Notes under the pieces: model-generated
The model's database searches: none
Seen by the model: the letters and a program-made list of their open reading frames with translations, nothing else
What the model was told of the DNA's origin: nothing
NCBI GenBank assembly: GCA_003216035.1
Contig: QCJM01000007.1
Location: 1-52,513 of the forward strand
Reading direction: 5' to 3'
DNA: 52,513 nt
Source of the DNA: Prochlorococcus sp. AG-409-B13
GTDB taxonomy: Bacteria; Cyanobacteriota; Cyanobacteriia; PCC-6307; Cyanobiaceae
Shown here: positions 34,392 to 44,697 of the stretch, piece by piece
How the letters are laid out: each line of letters begins with the position of its first letter
How positions within the stretch are numbered: the stretch's first letter is position 1
Made by a program: the position numbers and the translations under genes

Positions 34392-35026
34392 TGACTACTT
34401 GTGTTGTACGCGACTGGCAGGGTAAGGATGCTGGAGAAGCAAGCCTTGATTTGAAAGTTGCTAATGAAAAGACTGCTTTAGATTTAATGCATCGGGCAGT
34501 GCTTAGGCAGCAGGCTCATTCACGTCAAGGAACTGCAAGCACTCTTACAAGATCAGAGGTTCGTGGAGGTGGGCGAAAGCCTTATAAGCAGAAGGGCACT
34601 GGAAGAGCCCGTCAAGGTTCTATTCGAACTCCATTGCGACCTGGTGGGGGCATTATTTTTGGACCTAAGCCTAGGAGTTACAACCTTGCTATGAACCGAA
34701 AGGAACGTCGCTTGGCACTGAGAACTGCTTTGATGGCACGTTGTGATGATTTGATGGTTGTTAAGGGTTTTGGGAAGACTCTCAAATCTCCTAAAACCAA
34801 GGAGATTACTGATGCATTAACCCGTCTTGGGATTGCTCAAGATACAAAGGTTTTGGTCATTCTTTCTGAGCCTTCTGAGATCATTCAACGTTCTATTCGC
34901 AATCTTGATAAGGTCAAGTTGATTGCTGCTAATCAGCTGAACGTTTTTGATTTGCTCCACGCCAATTCTTTGGTGCTGGATGAAGAGGCACTTGTAATGA
35001 TTAAGGAGGTTTATGGAGATGACTGA
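34391..35026 (+). CDS. rplD: 50S ribosomal protein L4
   Basis: A 211-residue L4, which lines the exit tunnel through its loop [27 protein letters not shown] and binds 23S rRNA. In E. coli L4 also represses its own operon. ATG 34391 shares a base with the rplC stop and is preceded by GGAGG. It overlaps rplW by 8 bases. Confidence 0.97.
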   Translation: MTTCVVRDWQGKDAGEASLDLKVANEKTALDLMHRAVLRQQAHSRQGTASTLTRSEVRGGGRKPYKQKGTGRARQGSIRTPLRPGGGIIFGPKPRSYNLAMNRKERRLALRTALMARCDDLMVVKGFGKTLKSPKTKEITDALTRLGIAQDTKVLVILSEPSEIIQRSIRNLDKVKLIAANQLNVFDLLHANSLVLDEEALVMIKEVYGDD

Positions 35027-35321
35027 GCGCTTTAATGGTCGACTGGCGGATGTGATCCGTCGTCCATTGATTACAGAAAAGGCGACAAGAGCTTTAGAGC
35101 TTAATCAGTACACCTTTGAGGTCGACCCTCGCGCTGCCAAGCCTGATATCAAGGCAGCCGTCGAACAGATGTTTGATGTCCGTGTTTTGGGTGTAAGCAC
35201 CATGAACCCTCCTCGACGTTCGCGTCGTATTGGCCGCTTCGCTGGCAAACGTGCCCAGGTGAAGAAGGCAGTTGTCCGACTGGCCGAGGGCAATTCAATT
35301 CAACTCTTCCCTGAGTCCTGA
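35019..35321 (+). CDS. rplW: 50S ribosomal protein L23
   Basis: A 100-residue L23, found at the tunnel exit, where trigger factor and SRP dock. Typical parts are [20 protein letters not shown] and the C-terminal [20 protein letters not shown]. Of two ATGs, 35019 is chosen, because AAGGAGG at 35003-35009 is 9 bases away from it and only 3 from ATG 35013. It lies within the end of rplD, so translation is probably coupled. Confidence 0.95.
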   Translation: MTERFNGRLADVIRRPLITEKATRALELNQYTFEVDPRAAKPDIKAAVEQMFDVRVLGVSTMNPPRRSRRIGRFAGKRAQVKKAVVRLAEGNSIQLFPES

Positions 35322-35336
35322 GGGGTTTGATAAGAA

Positions 35337-36200
35337 ATGGCAATCCGAACTTTCCGTCCCTATAGCCCTGGTACCCGAACAAGGGTCGTAACTGACTTCA
35401 GTGAGGTTACTGATCGCAAGCCCGAAAGGTCACTTGTGGTTTCGAAGCATCGCCGTAAAGGTCGCAACAATCGAGGTGTGATTACTTGCCGCCATCGTGG
35501 TGGTGGACATAAACGCCTTTATAGGGTTGTTGACTTTCGTCGAAATAAGCATGGAGTTCCTGCGAAGGTAGCAGCTATTCACTATGACCCCCATCGCAAT
35601 GCCCGATTGGCATTGCTTTTCTATGAAGATGGAGAAAAGCGCTACATCCTTGCTCCTTCAGGGATAAGTGTTGGTCAAGAAGTTATCTCTGGTCCTGAGG
35701 TGCCTATCGAGACTGGTAATGCTTTGCCTTTGTCCGCAATACCTCTTGGTTCAAGTGTTCATTGCGTTGAACTTTATGCAGGTCGAGGGGGACAAATGGT
35801 CCGCACTGCTGGAGCTAGTGCCCAGGTTATGGCTAAAGATGGAAATTATGTTGCTCTGAAGTTGCCATCTACAGAGGTACGTCAGGTTCGATGTGAGTGC
35901 TATGCGACTCTCGGTGAGGTTGGCAATTCGGAGATTCGCAACACCAGCCTTGGTAAAGCAGGTCGCCGACGCTGGCAGGGTAGACGCCCACAAGTCAGAG
36001 GAAGTGTTATGAACCCCTGCGATCACCCCCATGGAGGTGGTGAAGGCAGGGCTCCAATTGGCCGATCAGGTCCAGTCACCCCGTGGGGCAAGCCTGCTTT
36101 GGGTCTTAAGACTCGCAAGAAGAACAAGCCCAGCAATAAGTTTGTTCTTAGGAAACGTCGTCGAGTTTCAAAACGGAGTCGTGGAGGACGCGATTCGTGA
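35337..36200 (+). CDS. rplB: 50S ribosomal protein L2
   Basis: A 287-residue L2, needed for subunit association and peptidyl transfer. It has [20 protein letters not shown] near the N-terminus and the conserved C-terminal [20 protein letters not shown], containing the universally conserved His-rich loop. Length is about normal. It follows rplW by 15 bases. Confidence 0.97.
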   Translation: MAIRTFRPYSPGTRTRVVTDFSEVTDRKPERSLVVSKHRRKGRNNRGVITCRHRGGGHKRLYRVVDFRRNKHGVPAKVAAIHYDPHRNARLALLFYEDGEKRYILAPSGISVGQEVISGPEVPIETGNALPLSAIPLGSSVHCVELYAGRGGQMVRTAGASAQVMAKDGNYVALKLPSTEVRQVRCECYATLGEVGNSEIRNTSLGKAGRRRWQGRRPQVRGSVMNPCDHPHGGGEGRAPIGRSGPVTPWGKPALGLKTRKKNKPSNKFVLRKRRRVSKRSRGGRDS

Positions 36201-36236
36201 TGTCATTCACTTTTCTAATTTTCTCTTAAATCCGCC

Positions 36237-36512
36237 ATGGGACGTTCATTAAAAAAAGGCCCTTTTATTGCTGATAGCCTTCTTCGCAAGGTTGAAAAGC
36301 AAAATAATGACGATAACAAGTCTGTCATCAAGACTTGGTCAAGGGCCTCCACAATCTTGCCGATGATGATCGGCCACACCATTGCTGTTCATAACGGCAG
36401 AACTCACATCCCAGTATTTATTACTGAACAAATGGTTGGGCACAAATTGGGCGAATTTGCTCCTACTCGAACCTTTAAAGGACACATTAAAGATAAGAAA
36501 GGAGGCCGGTGA
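36237..36512 (+). CDS. rpsS: 30S ribosomal protein S19
   Basis: A 91-residue S19, which binds the head of 16S rRNA with S13. It starts [20 protein letters not shown] and has the core [20 protein letters not shown] and [15 protein letters not shown]. It is followed by rplV, 4 bases after the stop, with the rplV ribosome binding site GGAGG inside the end of rpsS. Confidence 0.97.
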   Translation: MGRSLKKGPFIADSLLRKVEKQNNDDNKSVIKTWSRASTILPMMIGHTIAVHNGRTHIPVFITEQMVGHKLGEFAPTRTFKGHIKDKKGGR

Positions 36513-36516
36513 AATC

Positions 36517-36882
36517 ATGACTAATTCATCTGCATCTACTCCTGTAGCTCAAGCTCATGGTCGGTTTATCCGCGGTTCTGTTTCCAAGGTGCGACGTGTT
36601 CTTGATCAGATTCGCGGTCGCTCTTATCGAGATGCTTTGATCATGCTCGAATTCATGCCCTATCGCTCCACTGGCCCCATCACTAAAGTTTTGAGGTCTG
36701 CGGTAGCTAATGCTGAGCATAACTTGGGATTAGATCCAGCTTCGCTGGTAATTTCTCAAGCTACTGCTGATATGGGCCCATCCATGAAGCGATACCGCCC
36801 TCGAGCTCAAGGTCGTGCCTTCGCGATCAAAAAGCAAACCTGTCATATCAATATTGCTGTGACAGCCCAGTCCGACTCCTGA
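36517..36882 (+). CDS. rplV: 50S ribosomal protein L22
   Basis: A 121-residue L22, which contacts all domains of 23S rRNA and lines the exit tunnel. Seen are [20 protein letters not shown] and the C-terminal hairpin region [23 protein letters not shown] 36517 is preceded by GGAGG at good spacing; the longer frame upstream overlaps rpsS and does not resemble L22. Confidence 0.96.
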   Translation: MTNSSASTPVAQAHGRFIRGSVSKVRRVLDQIRGRSYRDALIMLEFMPYRSTGPITKVLRSAVANAEHNLGLDPASLVISQATADMGPSMKRYRPRAQGRAFAIKKQTCHINIAVTAQSDS

Positions 36883-36901
36883 CCCCCGATCACATCAACT
36901 G

Positions 36902-37630
36902 ATGGGACACAAAATCCATCCAACCGGCTTACGACTTGGGATAACCCAGGAGCATCGTTCTCGCTGGTATGCCCCTAGTAAGACTTATCCAATCCTCCTT
37001 CAAGAGGACGACAAGATACGTGGCTTTATTCACAAGAAATATGGGGCCGCTGGCATTAGCGATGTTTTGATAGCACGTAAAGCTGACCAACTTGAAGTTG
37101 AGCTCAAAACAGCTCGACCAGGTGTCATCGTTGGTCGCCAGGGTAGTGGCATTGAAGATCTTCGGTCTGGCATTCAGAAGACTATTGGGGATCGAACCAG
37201 ACAGGTTCGTATCAATGTTGTTGAGGTTGAGCGTGTTGATGCCGATGCTTTTCTTTTGGCTGAATACATAGCTCAGCAACTTGAAAAACGAGTTGCATTT
37301 CGCAGAACAATACGCATGGCAGTTCAAAGAGCTCAGAGGGCAGGCGTGCTTGGATTAAAAATTCAAGTAGGTGGACGCCTCAATGGAGCTGAGATCGCTC
37401 GAACTGAGTGGACTCGAGAAGGTCGTGTGCCTCTACATACTCTGCGTGCAGAGATCGATTATGCAACCAAGGTCGCTAGTACTACTTATGGAGTGTTAGG
37501 GATCAAGGTATGGGTATTCAAAGGAGAGGTGCTTGCAAAAGAAGAGCAGCCATTGCCTGTGGGTGGAAGCCCAAGGAGGCGGGGTAATCGCCGCCCCCAA
37601 CAGTTCGAAGACCGTTCAAACGAAGGTTGA
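36902..37630 (+). CDS. rpsC: 30S ribosomal protein S3
   Basis: A 242-residue S3, part of the mRNA entry site with helicase activity. It starts [20 protein letters not shown] and has a KH-type region [20 protein letters not shown] near residue 68-87. The C-terminal tail (about 215-242) is charged and low in complexity, as usual in cyanobacteria. Confidence 0.97.
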   Translation: MGHKIHPTGLRLGITQEHRSRWYAPSKTYPILLQEDDKIRGFIHKKYGAAGISDVLIARKADQLEVELKTARPGVIVGRQGSGIEDLRSGIQKTIGDRTRQVRINVVEVERVDADAFLLAEYIAQQLEKRVAFRRTIRMAVQRAQRAGVLGLKIQVGGRLNGAEIARTEWTREGRVPLHTLRAEIDYATKVASTTYGVLGIKVWVFKGEVLAKEEQPLPVGGSPRRRGNRRPQQFEDRSNEG

Positions 37631-37646
37631 TGAGGAGCCCTAAATC

Positions 37647-38132
37647 ATGTTGAGTCCAAAACGCGTCAAATTTCGCAAACAGCAGCGAGGCCGCATGCGC
37701 GGGGTCGCCACTCGAGGCAACACAATTGCTTTTGGTCAGTTTGCATTGCAGGCCCAAGAGTGTGGTTGGGTGACATCTCGCCAGATAGAGGCGAGCAGAC
37801 GAGCAATGACTCGTTATGTAAAACGTGGAGGAAAGATTTGGATCCGGATCTTTCCAGATAAACCAGTCACTATGAGACCTGCTGAAACTCGAATGGGGTC
37901 AGGTAAAGGGAACCCAGAATTCTGGGTTGCAGTCATAAAGCCAGGCAGAATTCTTTTTGAAATGGGCGGAGATGAAATTACCGAAGATATAGCTAGGGAA
38001 GCTATGCGTCTTGCGCAGTACAAGCTTCCTGTCAAAACTAAGTTTTTAGCGCAGGACCATCAGGAGCAGGAATTCAGTAGTACTGAATCTTCCAATGCTT
38101 CACTAGCTGCCACTGCCACCTTGGAGTCTTGA
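37647..38132 (+). CDS. rplP: 50S ribosomal protein L16
   Basis: A 161-residue L16, which helps position the A-site tRNA. It starts [19 protein letters not shown] and has [20 protein letters not shown] with [17 protein letters not shown] following. The last 20 residues form a Ser/Ala/Glu-rich tail, longer than in E. coli (136 residues). The stop lies 2 bases before the rpmC ATG. Confidence 0.97.
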   Translation: MLSPKRVKFRKQQRGRMRGVATRGNTIAFGQFALQAQECGWVTSRQIEASRRAMTRYVKRGGKIWIRIFPDKPVTMRPAETRMGSGKGNPEFWVAVIKPGRILFEMGGDEITEDIAREAMRLAQYKLPVKTKFLAQDHQEQEFSSTESSNASLAATATLES

Positions 38133-38134
38133 TT

Positions 38135-38347
38135 ATGGCCCGTCCTGATACAGCTGAGGTGCGCAAACTCAGCGAAGCAGACATCACAGAACAGATCAAC
38201 GGTATACGCCGTGAGCTGTTTGATCTTCGTTTTCAGCAAGCCACAAGGCAGCTGACTAATACTCACCGATTTAAAGAGGCTCGCATAAAGCTTGCTCAGC
38301 TTTTGACGGTGCAGACGGAGCGGAGCCGCTCCAAGTCTTCCTCTTGA
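38135..38347 (+). CDS. rpmC: 50S ribosomal protein L29
   Basis: A 70-residue L29, a two-helix protein next to L23 at the tunnel exit. The signature [20 protein letters not shown] is present. I chose ATG 38135 ([13 protein letters not shown]) over the TTG at 38129. Confidence 0.93.
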   Translation: MARPDTAEVRKLSEADITEQINGIRRELFDLRFQQATRQLTNTHRFKEARIKLAQLLTVQTERSRSKSSS

Positions 38348-38364
38348 CTTACCTTCTAGAAACT

Positions 38365-38628
38365 ATGGCACTCAAGGAAAGGGTTGGCACCGTTGTCAGC
38401 AACAAGATGGATAAAACAGTGGTTGTAGCGGTTGAGAATCGCTTCCCACATGCCATCTACCAAAAAATCATTAGCAGGACCACTCGGTACAAAGCTCATG
38501 ACGAAGGGAATACCTGTCGTTTAGGCGATCGCGTCAGAATCACTGAGACAAGACCTTTAAGCGCTTCAAAGCGCTGGTCTGTATCAGAAGTTCTTAGTCA
38601 TAGCAAAGCTAAGGAGGTTTCCAAATGA
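38365..38628 (+). CDS. rpsQ: 30S ribosomal protein S17
   Basis: An 87-residue S17 with an OB fold, a primary 16S rRNA binder. It starts [20 protein letters not shown] and contains the conserved [23 protein letters not shown] 38365 matches the family start. It holds one copy of the HIP1 octamer GCGATCGC near 38525. It overlaps rplN by 4 bases (ATGA). Confidence 0.95.
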   Translation: MALKERVGTVVSNKMDKTVVVAVENRFPHAIYQKIISRTTRYKAHDEGNTCRLGDRVRITETRPLSASKRWSVSEVLSHSKAKEVSK

Positions 38629-38990
38629 TTCAGCAAGAGACTTTCCTCACTGTTGCGGATAACAGTGGAGCAAAGCGCATTCAGTGCATCAGAGTATTGG
38701 GCTCGAATCGAAGATACGCCCATGTAGGAGATGTAATTGTTGCAGCTGTGAAGGATGCAATGCCGAATATGGGGGTTAAAAAATCTGAAGTCGTAAAAGC
38801 AGTTGTGGTGCGTACCAAGGCAACCATGCGGAGAGATACAGGAAATTCAATTCGATTTGATGATAATGCTGCAGTTTTAATTAATGACGATAAGAACCCT
38901 AGAGGGACAAGGGTTTTTGGTCCTGTTGCTCGTGAGCTTCGGGAGCGCAATTTCACAAAAATTGTTTCCCTTGCCCCGGAGGTGATTTAA
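38625..38990 (+). CDS. rplN: 50S ribosomal protein L14
   Basis: A 121-residue L14, which sits at the subunit interface. It starts [20 protein letters not shown], has [20 protein letters not shown] near the middle, and ends in [18 protein letters not shown]. It overlaps rpsQ by 4 bases, and rplX starts at the next base, so the three are tightly coupled. Confidence 0.97.
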   Translation: MIQQETFLTVADNSGAKRIQCIRVLGSNRRYAHVGDVIVAAVKDAMPNMGVKKSEVVKAVVVRTKATMRRDTGNSIRFDDNAAVLINDDKNPRGTRVFGPVARELRERNFTKIVSLAPEVI

Positions 38991-39347
38991 ATGTCGAATG
39001 CAACTCAAAGAAACAAACCTTCTCAACGCATCAAGATGCGTATACGTAAAGGGGATACCGTTCAAATTATTAATGGTAAAGAAAAAGGAAAAACAGGATC
39101 GGTCCTGAGAACTTTGCCTTTTGAGAATCGTGTAATCGTTGAGGGGATTAACCTTCGTACGAGGCATGTCAAACCTAAGCAAGAGGGCGAGACGGGTCGA
39201 ATTGTCACTGAAGAAGCCTCTTTACACGCTTCTAATGTCATGCTTTATTCCACAAAGAAAAAAGTCGCAAGTCGTGTTGAGCTCTTTTTAGATAAAGATG
39301 GAACTAAAAAACGCCGCCTAAAGAAGACTGGTGAATTGATCGATTAA
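38991..39347 (+). CDS. rplX: 50S ribosomal protein L24
   Basis: A 118-residue L24, an assembly initiator with a KOW motif, [20 protein letters not shown] near residues 16-35. An N-terminal extension of about 14 residues ([15 protein letters not shown]) precedes the usual start. The stop codon lies inside a hairpin that precedes a 111-base gap to rplE. Confidence 0.95.
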   Translation: MSNATQRNKPSQRIKMRIRKGDTVQIINGKEKGKTGSVLRTLPFENRVIVEGINLRTRHVKPKQEGETGRIVTEEASLHASNVMLYSTKKKVASRVELFLDKDGTKKRRLKKTGELID

Positions 39348-39354
39348 TCACCAG
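39328..39354 (+). terminator. Hairpin at the rplX stop codon
   Basis: CTGGTGA (39328-39334) pairs with TCACCAG (39348-39354) around 13 bases that include the rplX stop. A pyrimidine-rich run with several T stretches follows. It could partly terminate or regulate transcription within the operon before rplE. Confidence 0.35.
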
Positions 39355-39458
39355 TTTCCTTTCTCCTTTTAAAGGATATACACAATACTCAAATCTTCTC
39401 ATCCTCAACCTTTTTTCAGTCTTCTGACTACGTCCAGAAGCAAACTTCCACCCGATCT

Positions 39459-39998
39459 ATGTCACTTAAACAGCGCTATCGGGAGACAATTCAGCCCAAA
39501 CTGCTGAAAGATTTAAGTCTCTCAAACATGCATCAAGTCCCCAAGGTGGTGAAAATCACCGTTAACCGTGGTCTTGGGGAAGCGGCCCAGAATGCAAAGT
39601 CATTGGAAGCATCTATTACTGAATTGGCCACAATTACTGGCCAGAAAGTATTAGTAACTAGAGCAAAGAAGGCGATAGCAGGATTCAAAATTCGCCAAGG
39701 CATGCCAATTGGCTGCGCTGTCACACTGCGTGGTGAGCGGATGTATGCATTCTTGGAGCGTTTGATTAATCTCGCTTTGCCAAGAATTAGGGACTTTCGT
39801 GGAGTAAGCCCTAAGAGTTTTGATGGGCGTGGCAACTACACACTTGGGGTAAGAGAACAAATTATTTTCCCGGAAATTTCTTTTGACAAGATTGATTCGA
39901 TCAGGGGCATGGACATCACCATCGTGACCACTGCCCGTACGGATGAAGAGGGCCGTGCCCTCCTCCGCGAGATGGGAATGCCTTTCCGTAGCAACTAA
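39459..39998 (+). CDS. rplE: 50S ribosomal protein L5
   Basis: A 179-residue L5, which binds 5S rRNA and contacts the P-site tRNA. Conserved parts are [40 protein letters not shown], and [20 protein letters not shown] with [10 protein letters not shown] 111-base spacer precedes it, the longest so far in the block, and may hold an internal promoter. It is followed by rpsH after 15 bases. rpsN, which follows rplE in many bacteria, is absent. Confidence 0.97.
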   Translation: MSLKQRYRETIQPKLLKDLSLSNMHQVPKVVKITVNRGLGEAAQNAKSLEASITELATITGQKVLVTRAKKAIAGFKIRQGMPIGCAVTLRGERMYAFLERLINLALPRIRDFRGVSPKSFDGRGNYTLGVREQIIFPEISFDKIDSIRGMDITIVTTARTDEEGRALLREMGMPFRSN

Positions 39999-40013
39999 GC
40001 CCTCGGCGAATTT

Positions 40014-40415
40014 ATGGCTAATCACGACCCTATTTCAGACATGCTTACTCGCATTCGTAATGCCAGTGAGAAACGTCATCAAACAACTCGTGTCCCTGCT
40101 TCTCGTATGGCACGAAGCATTGCCAAAGTTCTTCAGCAGGAGGGCTTTATAGCTGAGATCAGTGAAGAAGGAGAAGGTGTGTTTAGACACCTAATTCTTC
40201 AGTTGAAATACAGCGGCAAGCATCGCCATCCCACTATTCGTTCCATGCAACGTGTGAGTAAGCCAGGCTTGCGGATTTACAAGAACACTAGAGGATTGCC
40301 TAAAGTTCTTGGTGGGCTTGGAGTTGCGATCATTTCAACTTCTAAAGGTGTAATGAGTGATCGTGATGCTCGAAAACAAGGAGTTGGGGGAGAAGTCCTC
40401 TGCTACGTCTACTGA
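40014..40415 (+). CDS. rpsH: 30S ribosomal protein S8
   Basis: A 133-residue S8, a primary 16S rRNA binder and, in E. coli, the repressor of the spc operon. It starts [20 protein letters not shown] and ends [20 protein letters not shown] followed by VLCYVY, both typical. Confidence 0.97.
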   Translation: MANHDPISDMLTRIRNASEKRHQTTRVPASRMARSIAKVLQQEGFIAEISEEGEGVFRHLILQLKYSGKHRHPTIRSMQRVSKPGLRIYKNTRGLPKVLGGLGVAIISTSKGVMSDRDARKQGVGGEVLCYVY

Positions 40416-40431
40416 TTAGGAGTTTTTAACT

Positions 40432-40971
40432 ATGTCTCGTATAGGAAAAAAACCCATCACTCTGCCTGAAAAAGTTTCAGTAATTGTTGATGGCCTTTCT
40501 TTAACGGTAAAAGGGCCGAAAGGAGAATTAAGCCGTATTCTCCCTGAGGGCGTAAGCCTTAGTCAGGTTGAGAATACTATTGTGGTTTCTCCAACTAGCG
40601 ATAAGCGCAAGTCTCGCGAAAGGCATGGGCTTTGCCGCTCTTTGATAGCAAACATGGTTGAAGGGGTGAGTATTGGATATTCCAAAAAATTAGAAATTAT
40701 TGGAGTAGGATCTCGTGCTCAGATAAGAGGAAAGAATCTTGTTGTTTCGGCAGGCTATAGCCATCCAGTGGAAGTAATCCCTCCTGCCGGGATTACTTTC
40801 CTTGTAGAGAACAACACGAATGTGACTGTTTCTGGAACAGATAAGGAATTGGTAGGAAACGAAGCTGCCAAAATCAGAGCGATTCGCCCTCCAGAACCTT
40901 ATAAGGGCAAGGGGATCAAGTATGAAGGCGAAAGAATACTCAGGAAGGCCGGTAAATCAGGCAAGAAATAA
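40432..40971 (+). CDS. rplF: 50S ribosomal protein L6
   Basis: A 179-residue L6 with two similar domains, near the factor-binding site. It starts [20 protein letters not shown] and has the C-terminal signature [20 protein letters not shown]. Spacing of 16 bases from rpsH with AGGAG before the ATG. Confidence 0.97.
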   Translation: MSRIGKKPITLPEKVSVIVDGLSLTVKGPKGELSRILPEGVSLSQVENTIVVSPTSDKRKSRERHGLCRSLIANMVEGVSIGYSKKLEIIGVGSRAQIRGKNLVVSAGYSHPVEVIPPAGITFLVENNTNVTVSGTDKELVGNEAAKIRAIRPPEPYKGKGIKYEGERILRKAGKSGKK

Positions 40972-40998
40972 ATTTTTTTCTTACTCAACTCTTTAATT

Positions 40999-41367
40999 AT
41001 GTCGACACTATCCCGAAAGCAGCAGACCCAGAAGCGCCATAAGCGCCTTCGTCGCCATTTGAGTGGTTCAGCCAGTCGTCCCCGCTTGGCTGTGTTTCGC
41101 TCTAATAACCACATTTATGCCCAGGTCATTGATGATGAGGCTCAGAGCACTCTTTGCTCAGCTTCAACTCTTGATAAGGATCTGCGCTCAACCCTTAAGG
41201 CTGATGGCAGTAGTTGTGATGCATCTATTGTCGTTGGTGAATTGGTTGCCAAGCGTGCTCTCGCTAAGGGCATTCAACAGGTGGTCTTCGATCGAGGAGG
41301 CAACCTTTACCACGGCAGGGTGAAAGCTCTAGCCGAAGCAGCCCGGGAAGCGGGCCTTCAATTTTGA
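40999..41367 (+). CDS. rplR: 50S ribosomal protein L18
   Basis: A 122-residue L18, which attaches 5S rRNA to the 50S subunit. The basic N-terminus [19 protein letters not shown] and the core [20 protein letters not shown] are typical, as is the end [20 protein letters not shown]. It ends 14 bases before the rpsE ATG. Confidence 0.96.
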   Translation: MSTLSRKQQTQKRHKRLRRHLSGSASRPRLAVFRSNNHIYAQVIDDEAQSTLCSASTLDKDLRSTLKADGSSCDASIVVGELVAKRALAKGIQQVVFDRGGNLYHGRVKALAEAAREAGLQF

Positions 41368-41381
41368 TACCTGCTCTCACA

Positions 41382-42041
41382 ATGACCGATTCAAAAAACC
41401 AATCAAACACAAAAGAAAACTCTTCTGCAGGAGATGTACCTTCTGCTGCAGAAGGTCAACAAGAACAATCACAACAGCAACAGCAACAGCAACGTCGTGG
41501 AGGTGGCCGAGGGGGTGATCGCCGCGGTCGTAGAGGTGATCGCCGCGGACAAGAGCGTGAATCAGAATGGCAAGAAAGAGTTGTTCAGATTCGCAGGGTA
41601 TCTAAAACCGTTAAGGGCGGAAAGAAGATGAGTTTTAGGGCCATCGTTGTAGTAGGAAATGAACGAGGGCAAGTTGGTGTAGGTGTTGGGAAAGCAGGTG
41701 ATGTCATCGGAGCAGTTCGCAAAGGTGTTGCAGATGGGAAGAAGCACTTGGTTAAGGTTCCATTAACTCGTAATAGCTCTATTCCTACTCTTTCCAATGG
41801 TCGAGATGGTGCAGCTAGTGTTCTGATTCGTCCGGCGGCTCCAGGCACAGGTGTTATTGCCGGAGGTTCTATCAGAACGGTTCTTGAATTAGCTGGGATT
41901 AAGAATGTACTAGCCAAAAGGCTAGGAAGTAAGACACCCTTAAATAATGCTAGGGCTGCCATGGTGGCTTTAGCCGAACTTCGGACTCATAAGGAGACCG
42001 CTAAAGAACGGGGGATCTCCCTCGAGCAGATCTATTCCTGA
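41382..42041 (+). CDS. rpsE: 30S ribosomal protein S5 with long Gln/Arg-Gly-rich N-terminus
   Basis: A 219-residue S5, important for decoding accuracy. The family core starts at [20 protein letters not shown] near residue 64 and includes [20 protein letters not shown]. Ahead of it, about 60 residues form a low-complexity extension: acidic/Ser-rich, then a run of Gln, then [19 protein letters not shown]. This makes it longer than E. coli S5 (167). The extension should be disordered and may bind RNA. ATG 41382 is chosen over 41364. Confidence 0.95.
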   Translation: MTDSKNQSNTKENSSAGDVPSAAEGQQEQSQQQQQQQRRGGGRGGDRRGRRGDRRGQERESEWQERVVQIRRVSKTVKGGKKMSFRAIVVVGNERGQVGVGVGKAGDVIGAVRKGVADGKKHLVKVPLTRNSSIPTLSNGRDGAASVLIRPAAPGTGVIAGGSIRTVLELAGIKNVLAKRLGSKTPLNNARAAMVALAELRTHKETAKERGISLEQIYS

Positions 42042-42047
42042 TTCTCT

Positions 42048-42500
42048 ATGTCATTTCAACTCAACTCACTTAAGGCAAATACAGGTGCTCGTCGCAGCAA
42101 GCTGCGAAAAGGACGTGGAATAGCAGCTGGTCAGGGTGCAAGCTGTGGTTTTGGCATGCGGGGTCAGAAATCAAGGTCAGGCCGACCTACTCGTCCTGGA
42201 TTTGAAGGTGGACAGATGCCTCTGTATAGAAGGGTTCCTAAGCTCAAGCATTTCCCAATAGTTAATCAAAAGGTTTTTACGGTTATTAATGTTGCTGCTT
42301 TAAATCAATTAAAAGCAGATAGCAAAGTTGACCTTGACTCTCTAGTCAAGCTTGGGTTGATAACCAACCCTAAATATCCTTTGAAAATTTTAGGGAATGG
42401 GAATTTAAAGGCCAAATTAAATGTTCAGGCAGCCGCATTTACTGCCAGTGCACGGAGCAAAATCGAAGCAGCAGGCGGCACTTGTGAAATGCTTGATTAG
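42048..42500 (+). CDS. rplO: 50S ribosomal protein L15
   Basis: A 150-residue L15, a late assembly protein. It has the Gly-rich [20 protein letters not shown] and [20 protein letters not shown], both diagnostic. rpmD (L30), which precedes rplO in many bacteria, is missing here: only 6 bases separate rpsE and rplO. A 114-base gap to secY follows. Confidence 0.96.
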   Translation: MSFQLNSLKANTGARRSKLRKGRGIAAGQGASCGFGMRGQKSRSGRPTRPGFEGGQMPLYRRVPKLKHFPIVNQKVFTVINVAALNQLKADSKVDLDSLVKLGLITNPKYPLKILGNGNLKAKLNVQAAAFTASARSKIEAAGGTCEMLD

Positions 42501-42614
42501 TAACTAGGCATAGATTGCCTCCCCAACTAAAGTCTCAGCCAGGATTTTACTCTTAGATTGGAATGCGACTAAGAATGATGACCTGTCAAACAAAAACACA
42601 AATTCTTTCTATTT

Positions 42615-43934
42615 ATGCTTATTAGTAGGGGCCGAAATCCAAGTGCCGCAGAGGTGATCTCACAGTTGGTGAGAAATAATGAACTGCGTGGAAGAGTTCT
42701 TACTACTTTGGGCTTGTTGTTATTGATTCGATTAGGTATCTATATTCCTCTGCCTGGAATTGATCGAGAAGCTTTTCAATCTTTTATTGAGCAAGGTGGA
42801 CAACTTATTGGATTTTTGGACATATTTACTGGTGGTGGTATTTCTACCTTGGGGATTTTTGCTCTTGGGATACTTCCATTTATTAATGCATCGATAATTC
42901 TCCAATTGCTAACTGCGGCTTTGCCTCAGCTTGAGGACTTACAAAAGAATGAGGGAGAGGCTGGAAGAAGAAAAATCGCTCAGATTACTCGATATGTTGC
43001 ACTGGGTTGGGGCTTAATGCAGAGTGTGATCTTTGCGCTCATTCTTAGACAATATTCAATAGAAAGTCTTAGCGAGGTCGCATTTGTTGCTCAAACTGCT
43101 TTGGCATTAGTTACAGGTTCAATGATTGTTATGTGGCTTAGCGAGATCATTACTGAGAAAGGGATAGGCCAAGGGGCCTCATTGGTGATTTTTTTGAATA
43201 TTGTTGCGACTTTGCCAAAGGCTCTAAGCTCAACTATCGAGAAAGCACAGACAGGAGACAGGAATGATTTAGTCGGAATAATTGTCCTTCTAATGGTTTT
43301 TTTGTTTACTATTATTGGAATTATTTTTGTACAGGAAGGGGCTAGAAGACTCCCTATCGTTAGTGCTAAAAGGCAAATAGGTGGGAATAGTCTGTTGCCT
43401 AATCGCCAGAGTTACTTGCCTTTAAAATTAAATGCAGGAGGAGTAATGCCAATAATTTTTGCTTCTGCTTTGATATTCCTGCCGATCACAATTGCTAATT
43501 TCACTAAAAATCCATTGTTGATTAGGGCTGCAAGTGCTTTGAATCCAGGTGCTTCTAACCCTTGGCCTTATGCAATAGCTTTCTTTGCGTTAATTCTTGG
43601 CTTTGCATATTTCTATGCGTCACTAACAATTAACCCTATTGATATTGCGACTAATTTGAAACGGGGTGGAGTGGCAATCCCTGGAGTTAGGCCTGGTAGT
43701 GCTACCGCAAATTATTTATCAGGCGTACAGAATCGCCTCACTTTGCTAGGAGGCCTTTTCCTTGGAGCGGTTGCAATTATCCCTGCTGCAGTTGAACGTG
43801 CTACTAATGTTCAAACCTTCCAGGGACTTGGAGCTACCTCTTTGTTAATTCTTGTAGGTGTGGCAATAGATACTGCTAAACAGGTACAGACTTATGTGAT
43901 TTCTCAACGCTATGAAGGACTTGTTCGGCAATAA
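42615..43934 (+). CDS. secY: Preprotein translocase subunit SecY
   Basis: A 439-residue channel subunit of the Sec translocon with ten hydrophobic segments. Recognisable parts are the plug region GGGISTLGIFALGILPFINAS near residue 73, EGARRLPIVSAKRQIGG, and NLKRGGVAIPGVRPGSATAN near 350. It moves proteins into plasma and thylakoid membranes. A cytoplasmic C-terminus with KQVQTYVISQRYEGLVR is typical. Confidence 0.97.
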   Translation: MLISRGRNPSAAEVISQLVRNNELRGRVLTTLGLLLLIRLGIYIPLPGIDREAFQSFIEQGGQLIGFLDIFTGGGISTLGIFALGILPFINASIILQLLTAALPQLEDLQKNEGEAGRRKIAQITRYVALGWGLMQSVIFALILRQYSIESLSEVAFVAQTALALVTGSMIVMWLSEIITEKGIGQGASLVIFLNIVATLPKALSSTIEKAQTGDRNDLVGIIVLLMVFLFTIIGIIFVQEGARRLPIVSAKRQIGGNSLLPNRQSYLPLKLNAGGVMPIIFASALIFLPITIANFTKNPLLIRAASALNPGASNPWPYAIAFFALILGFAYFYASLTINPIDIATNLKRGGVAIPGVRPGSATANYLSGVQNRLTLLGGLFLGAVAIIPAAVERATNVQTFQGLGATSLLILVGVAIDTAKQVQTYVISQRYEGLVRQ

Positions 43935-43986
43935 TAATTAACTTCAGCTAATTCTTTTTTAAAAGCATCCCAATCACTGTAAGGAA

Positions 43987-44547
43987 ATGAATCAACGTCT
44001 TCTTTTTTTAGGCCCTCCAGGAGCTGGTAAAGGGACTCAGGCAGATCTTTTGTGCCAAGACCAAGGGCTATTGCATTTGTCAACAGGAGATTTATTACGC
44101 GCGGAAGTAGAAGCAAGCACAGACCTGGGTAAAAAAGCTGCAGCGCTTATGGATAAAGGAGAACTAGTCAGTGATGAACTCGTGCTTTCGATAGTTGAGA
44201 AAAGGCTTTTGGAAAACAAAAGTAATGGTTGGCTGTTGGATGGTTTTCCAAGAAACCTTAGTCAGGCTGTTGAACTAAAATTATTACTTCAAAGGATTAA
44301 TCAGCCGATTGAGGCGGTTCTTTTATTGGAATTAAATGATGAGGTTTTAATGGAGAGACTTTTATCACGAGGCAGGAAAGATGATAATGAAAAGGTGATT
44401 CGTCATCGATTAGAGGTTTATCGTGAAAAGACTGCTCCTCTCATAGACTTCTACCGTAAAGAGGGGTTGCTTAACTCTTTGAAAGCAAATGGGGAAATAA
44501 ATGAAATATCCATTCGCATCAGGGAGAAATTAAGTTCTGCCATGTAG
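43987..44547 (+). CDS. adk: Adenylate kinase
   Basis: A 186-residue short-form adenylate kinase (ATP + AMP to 2 ADP). Walker A is FLGPPGAGKGTQA at residues 7-19, the AMP site LHLSTGDLLRAEV near 31-43, and DGFPRNLSQA near 85-94. LID is short, DRLLSRGRKDDNEKVIRHRLE-like, lacking a zinc module. It lies between secY and rpmJ, as in other cyanobacteria. Confidence 0.96.
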   Translation: MNQRLLFLGPPGAGKGTQADLLCQDQGLLHLSTGDLLRAEVEASTDLGKKAAALMDKGELVSDELVLSIVEKRLLENKSNGWLLDGFPRNLSQAVELKLLLQRINQPIEAVLLLELNDEVLMERLLSRGRKDDNEKVIRHRLEVYREKTAPLIDFYRKEGLLNSLKANGEINEISIRIREKLSSAM

Positions 44548-44583
44548 TACGATAATCGTTTGAAAAATGGAGGGCAACACCAA

Positions 44584-44697
44584 ATGAAGGTGCGTGCCTC
44601 AGTCAAAAAAATGTGTGATAAGTGCCGTGTCATTCGACGCCACGGCCGGGTAATGGTGATTTGCACCAACCCTAAGCACAAGCAACGCCAGGGATAA
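44584..44697 (+). CDS. rpmJ: 50S ribosomal protein L36
   Basis: A 37-residue protein, [20 protein letters not shown] then [17 protein letters not shown]. The zinc ribbon is intact: Cys11, Cys14, Cys27 and His32. An AGGG stretch precedes the ATG. There is only a 36-base gap from adk, so no infA gene lies between adk and rpmJ. Confidence 0.97.
   Translation: MKVRASVKKMCDKCRVIRRHGRVMVICTNPKHKQRQG

Noticed and set aside
38525-38532. HIP1 octamer GCGATCGC
   Set aside because: A single copy in rpsQ; HIP1 is not enriched here, so it says nothing about function.
39651-40025. 124-codon minus-strand frame across rplE
   Set aside because: Shadow frame opposite rplE with no independent support.
41456-41560. 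CAG/CAA and GGT/CGT repeats as a possible CRISPR or tandem array
   Set aside because: They encode the low-complexity N-terminus of S5; the units are codon-level and have no spacers.
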